A stretch of DNA of 16,711 nucleotides, taken from the NCBI GenBank assembly GCA_937892995.1, contig CALBJS010000087.1:1-16711 (forward strand), written 5' to 3'. This document shows, one piece after another, positions 13,971 to 16,711 of the stretch; positions within the stretch are counted from its first letter, which is position 1; every line of letters starts with the position of its first letter. This DNA is from an uncultured Peptococcaceae bacterium. GTDB taxonomy: Bacteria; Bacillota; Desulfitobacteriia; Desulfitobacteriales; Syntrophobotulaceae. The position numbers and the translations under genes were made by a program. The notes under the pieces were generated by a model that made no database searches, had not been told where the DNA came from, and worked only from the letters and a program-made list of their open reading frames with translations.

Positions 13971-14723
13971 ATGCCTGTATCTGCTGTTATGGTTATGGCT
14001 TTCCTGATCGTACTTTTTTTGTTATTAGGAGTATTGATTAAGCATTTTAAATGCTACTGGCTAATTTTTGGTTATAATACGGCCTCCCAAGAAAAGAAGA
14101 AGAATATTGATATTGAGGGCCTCGGCAAATTTATGGGGAACCTCTGTTTCTTACTGGCCGGAGTATTTTTCATAGGTACTGTCCTGGATTACCTGGGATT
14201 CTTCTATGGTCTTGTTATTTCCATGGGGTCTTTGTTTTTAATCATTCCTATCGTGCTTATCAAGGCTCAGAAATATGACCATAGTACTCAGACACACGAT
14301 GGTAAGACCAAGAAAAGTGTACTCCTTATCATTTGTCTTTTATCATTAGTTATTTTCCTCATCCCAGCGGGAATGATCTATTACGGTATCCAAGAGCCGG
14401 AGGCCACAATTTCTTCCGACACTGTCGATATTAGGGGGATGTATGGAACAAGCATTAACTTTAAGGATATTACGGGGATCTTCTTAAAAGATGAGATACC
14501 CCCGACGGTAAGGAAAACTAATGGCTTCGATTTTGGAAGTATCCTTAGAGGGGATTTTGAAATGGAGGGCAGAGGTAAAATCAGATTGTTTATTGATAGA
14601 AAAAAGCCCCCCTTTATACTTATTGAGGGCAAAAAGCCGGTCATTTTGAATTTTAAAGATAGTAAGAAAACAGAGGAGCTTTATACCATGCTTACTATCT
14701 CTCTCACACACTCTACAACATAG
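13971..14723 (+). CDS. DUF3784 membrane protein with C-terminal PH-like domain
   Basis: This 250-residue protein has an N-terminal DUF3784-type region. It consists of helix 1, then LIFGYNTASQEKKKNIDIEGLGKFMGNL, which matches the family's GYNT...K...KFMG pattern, then two more helices. A fourth helix near residues 114-136 leads into a soluble domain of about 110 residues. That domain (IDIRGMYGTSINFKDITGIFL-like start, ending LNFKDSKKTEELYTML) looks like a bacterial PH domain of the bPH_5 type. The biological role is unknown. The ATG at 13971 is set by GGGAGG at 13958-13963; a TTG at 13965 is too close to that site. The last 43 bp overlap the convergent threonine aldolase gene. Confidence 0.82.
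   Translation: MPVSAVMVMAFLIVLFLLLGVLIKHFKCYWLIFGYNTASQEKKKNIDIEGLGKFMGNLCFLLAGVFFIGTVLDYLGFFYGLVISMGSLFLIIPIVLIKAQKYDHSTQTHDGKTKKSVLLIICLLSLVIFLIPAGMIYYGIQEPEATISSDTVDIRGMYGTSINFKDITGIFLKDEIPPTVRKTNGFDFGSILRGDFEMEGRGKIRLFIDRKKPPFILIEGKKPVILNFKDSKKTEELYTMLTISLTHSTT
14657..14700. repeat. Perfect 10-bp inverted repeat straddling the convergent gene ends, possible weak terminator
   Basis: AGATAGTAAG (14657-14666) and CTTACTATCT (14691-14700) are perfect inverted repeats with a 24-nt loop. The loop contains the stop codon of the threonine aldolase gene. On the minus strand the stem is followed by TTTAAAATT, so a weak intrinsic terminator for that gene is possible. On the plus strand no T-run follows and the stem lies inside the DUF3784 coding region. 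Confidence 0.45.
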
Positions 14724-15712
14724 TGAACATCATCCGAGGTTACCCAATAATTAGTAACTAAACGCATCAGTTCTTTTTCGGCTTCATTGACCTTGATTCC
14801 TTTATTGTATAAATCTGTCACAAACTTACCTATATCATAATCGGTACCGCTCATATCGAAAAAGACCATATTGATCTGGATGTCTTCAGTAAATACTTTG
14901 ATACCGGGAATTTTGTCCAGTTCAGCACCTAAGAGCCGGGCATTCTCGTGATCCACATGTAGTCTGCCCCTCATCTTTTCTAGGGCAAGAAGTCCTGCGG
15001 CAGCCATTATCCCCGCTTGACGCAAGCCGCCACCCATGAGCTTTCTTTTTTTCCTGGCCTTAGTAATAAACTCTTTGCTTCCCGCCAACAGGGAGCCAAA
15101 AGGGGCACAAAGACCTTTGGAAAGACAAAACATTACGGAATCGCAATACTGTGCTATCTGAGAGGCATCGACACCCAGGAAGGCAGCAGCGTTAAAGATT
15201 CTGGCTCCATCCAGATGAACGGGGATACTAGATTTATTTGCTATTTCATAGATGTCCTTCATATTGTCAAGGGGAATGACTCTCCCGTTAGAATGAGCAT
15301 TTTCCAAGCAGATAAGCCCAGTATGGGGATAATGAATATCTGCTCCTCTTATCTTTGATGCTACCTCATCTGGAGTAAGCAGGCCTTTAACACTGGTTAT
15401 AGTTCTTAGGTTTACCCCGGCGATGATTGCCGGTGCCCCAACTTCATGGACGACGATATGGCAGTCATCACCTAAAAGAACTTCATCTCCCCTTTGACAA
15501 TGAGTAAATAGAGATAATTGATTACCAAATGTACCGCTAGGGATAAGCAGGGCAGCTTCTTTACCTACCAGATGGGCAGCATATTCTTCCAATTTAGTCA
15601 CTGTAGGATCATCACCGTAGACATCATCACCTACCTCTGCCGTATACATGGCCTCTCTCATTTCTTGAGTGGGCTGGGTAACTGTATCGCTGCGTAAATC
15701 TATATATCGCAT
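14681..15712 (-). CDS. ltaE: Low-specificity L-threonine aldolase
   Basis: This 343-residue fold-type I PLP enzyme cleaves L-threonine (and allo-threonine) to glycine and acetaldehyde. It starts IDLRSDTVTQPT, the usual N-terminus of the family, with GDDVYGDDPTV (28-38), PSGTFGNQ (58-65), His85 expected to stack on the cofactor, and HLDGARIFNAA (166-176, Asp168 and Arg171). The Schiff-base lysine should be K199 in CLSKGLCAPFGS. Length is normal for LtaE. The ATG at 15712 has a strong GGAGGGAG ribosome-binding site and a consensus promoter just upstream, so the gene is probably monocistronic. Its 3' end overlaps the convergent DUF3784 gene by 43 bp. Confidence 0.96.
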   Translation of the reverse strand: MRYIDLRSDTVTQPTQEMREAMYTAEVGDDVYGDDPTVTKLEEYAAHLVGKEAALLIPSGTFGNQLSLFTHCQRGDEVLLGDDCHIVVHEVGAPAIIAGVNLRTITSVKGLLTPDEVASKIRGADIHYPHTGLICLENAHSNGRVIPLDNMKDIYEIANKSSIPVHLDGARIFNAAAFLGVDASQIAQYCDSVMFCLSKGLCAPFGSLLAGSKEFITKARKKRKLMGGGLRQAGIMAAAGLLALEKMRGRLHVDHENARLLGAELDKIPGIKVFTEDIQINMVFFDMSGTDYDIGKFVTDLYNKGIKVNEAEKELMRLVTNYWVTSDDVHYVVECVREIVSMV

Positions 15713-15735
15713 GTTTTTTTCTCCCTCCAGGACTA

Positions 15736-15764
15736 ATTATAAGCTTAGCCTAAGTAATTAACAA
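15736..15764 (-). promoter_or_regulatory. Sigma-A promoter of the threonine aldolase gene
   Basis: On the minus strand TTGTTA (-35, 15759-15764), a 17-bp spacer and a perfect TATAAT (-10, 15736-15741) form a standard housekeeping promoter. The transcript would begin just upstream of the ribosome-binding site, leaving a leader of only about 15-20 nt. Confidence 0.8.
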
Positions 15765-15810
15765 TAATCGCCCAATGGAGATGAATAGAAAAAATATGTT
15801 CAAAGTGTTG

Positions 15811-15816
15811 TATAAT
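15811..15816 (+). promoter_or_regulatory. Candidate -10 box of the FAD oxidoreductase gene
   Basis: A perfect TATAAT lies about 75 bp upstream of the ATG at 15891, in a region divergent from the threonine aldolase promoter. The -35 position at 17 bp is only A-rich. The leader contains a GAGAT/ATCTC inverted repeat (about 15839-15859) that could form a small hairpin or operator. Confidence 0.4.
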
Positions 15817-15890
15817 TAGTAACATAATGACTTTCAGAGAGATAAGTAATGTTAATCTCATGCTAAAATCGGATAAATGGAGAGAGAAAC

Positions 15891-16711
15891 ATGTATGATA
15901 TGATCATCGTAGGTGCCGGACCGGCGGGTGCTACTTTCGCCAGACTCTTGGGGAAAGATAAAAAGATACTGCTCCTGGACAGAAGACAGCTGAACAAACC
16001 TTCAGAGCTAGGGACTAAGAACGGTTTAGAAAAATGCTGTGGAGGTCTCATTGCCCCTGATGCCCAACAAATGTTGGCCAGAATGGGCTTAGGTGTCCCT
16101 CGAGAGGTACTGGTCGGGCCTCAAATATTTACAGTTAGAACCATCGATGTTCAGAATAACTTAGAAAGATACTACCAAAGACACTATATCAACATTGACC
16201 GGGAGAAGTTTGATTCCTGGCTAGTCTCTCTTATTCCACCGAGAGTAGATGTATGCTGGGCCTCTTCCTTTAAGTCTTTCGAACAAAGCCCCGCAGGAAT
16301 AAGGGTGAGATATATCTCAGAAGGTCAGGAATACGAGGCTGAGACAAGATTCTTGATCGGTGCTGATGGTGCGGCCTCTAGCGTTCGCCGGAGACTTAAT
16401 CCGGACATAAAGCTTAGGAAGTACGTTTCCATCCAAGAATGGTTTAAGGTCAAGTACAGTACTGCCTATTATTCAGCTATTTTTGACAGAGAAATAACCG
16501 ATTTTTATTCCTGGACCATACCTAAAGAAAAGTTTTTACTTGTTGGGGCAGCACTTATCCCCAATGATAATGCCCCCCGGAAATTTGATCTATTAAAACG
16601 GAAACTTGAAAATTATGGCTTCGACCTCAAAGATAAGGTCAAAAGGAATGGAGCTTTTATCTTAAGGCCAAGAAGTGGCAAACAAGTCTACTTAGGGCAG
16701 GAAAATGTGGC
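15891..16711 (+). CDS. FAD-dependent oxidoreductase, geranylgeranyl-reductase-like (3' truncated by window)
   Basis: This open frame continues to the last base of the window, giving 273 visible residues. It starts YDMIIVGAGPAGATFARLLG, the GxGxxG Rossmann dinucleotide site, followed by LLLDRR. A CCGGLIAPDAQ segment lies near residues 54-64 and the second FAD motif LIGADGAASSVRRRL near 155-169. The layout fits the COG0644 group of FAD enzymes (geranylgeranyl reductase and FixC relatives), in which a CGG-type motif follows the first FAD segment. The substrate cannot be judged from this part. The ATG is preceded by GGAG at 15879-15882. The N-terminus is complete; domain content beyond the window is unknown. 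Confidence 0.85.
   Translation, partial: MYDMIIVGAGPAGATFARLLGKDKKILLLDRRQLNKPSELGTKNGLEKCCGGLIAPDAQQMLARMGLGVPREVLVGPQIFTVRTIDVQNNLERYYQRHYINIDREKFDSWLVSLIPPRVDVCWASSFKSFEQSPAGIRVRYISEGQEYEAETRFLIGADGAASSVRRRLNPDIKLRKYVSIQEWFKVKYSTAYYSAIFDREITDFYSWTIPKEKFLLVGAALIPNDNAPRKFDLLKRKLENYGFDLKDKVKRNGAFILRPRSGKQVYLGQENV

Noticed and set aside
15017..15358. A 113-codon plus-strand frame inside the threonine aldolase gene
   Set aside because: It is antisense to conserved enzyme motifs, with no ribosome-binding site or independent support.

Overview
This is a chromosomal window of about 40% G+C (by eye) with Firmicute-style signals: strong purine-rich ribosome-binding sites, frequent TTG/GTG alternative starts, and TTGACA/TATAAT-type promoters. 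The gene content suggests an anaerobic, endospore-forming member of the Clostridia. The evidence is a pyruvate:ferredoxin oxidoreductase, two small DUF3787-type spore-surface-like proteins, a type IA topoisomerase TopB, Amj, YitT and a YfhO system. A Peptococcaceae/Desulfitobacteriaceae-like host is a guess. I see no rRNA, tRNA, CRISPR array, transposase or phage gene, so this looks like ordinary chromosome rather than an island.

Layout. Bases 1-1407 hold the 3' part of the pyruvate:ferredoxin oxidoreductase gene. A strong bidirectional terminator (1525-1567) follows, then two tiny minus-strand genes (1582-1945) that resemble each other at their C-termini. A gene-free stretch leads to class II fumarase (2257-3633), which ends at another strong bidirectional hairpin. 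On the other side of that hairpin is a minus-strand double zinc-ribbon gene (3711-4010). It has a consensus promoter and a leader of about 110 nt whose pairings are mutually exclusive, one of them covering the ribosome-binding site. topB (4320-6497) runs convergently into a three-gene minus-strand operon (6524-10564).

The three-gene operon encodes, in transcription order, a CsbB-type membrane glycosyltransferase, a GtrA/GtcA-type flippase and a YfhO-type transferase. Together these are the parts of a three-component extracytoplasmic glycosylation system. Divergent from it is a plus-strand series of a YitT-family membrane protein, a small DUF1294 membrane protein, a short QueG-like iron-sulfur protein and the lipid II flippase Amj. 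Next is a DUF3784/PH-like membrane protein whose 3' end overlaps the convergent low-specificity threonine aldolase gene by 43 bp. A divergent FAD-dependent oxidoreductase of the geranylgeranyl-reductase type begins at 15891 and runs off the window.

Themes. Central anaerobic metabolism (pyruvate oxidation, fumarase, threonine aldolase) is mixed with envelope functions (three-component glycosylation, Amj). The observations most worth following are the possible RNA switch upstream of the zinc-ribbon gene, the intact glycosylation cassette, and the divergent pair of small spore-surface-like proteins.
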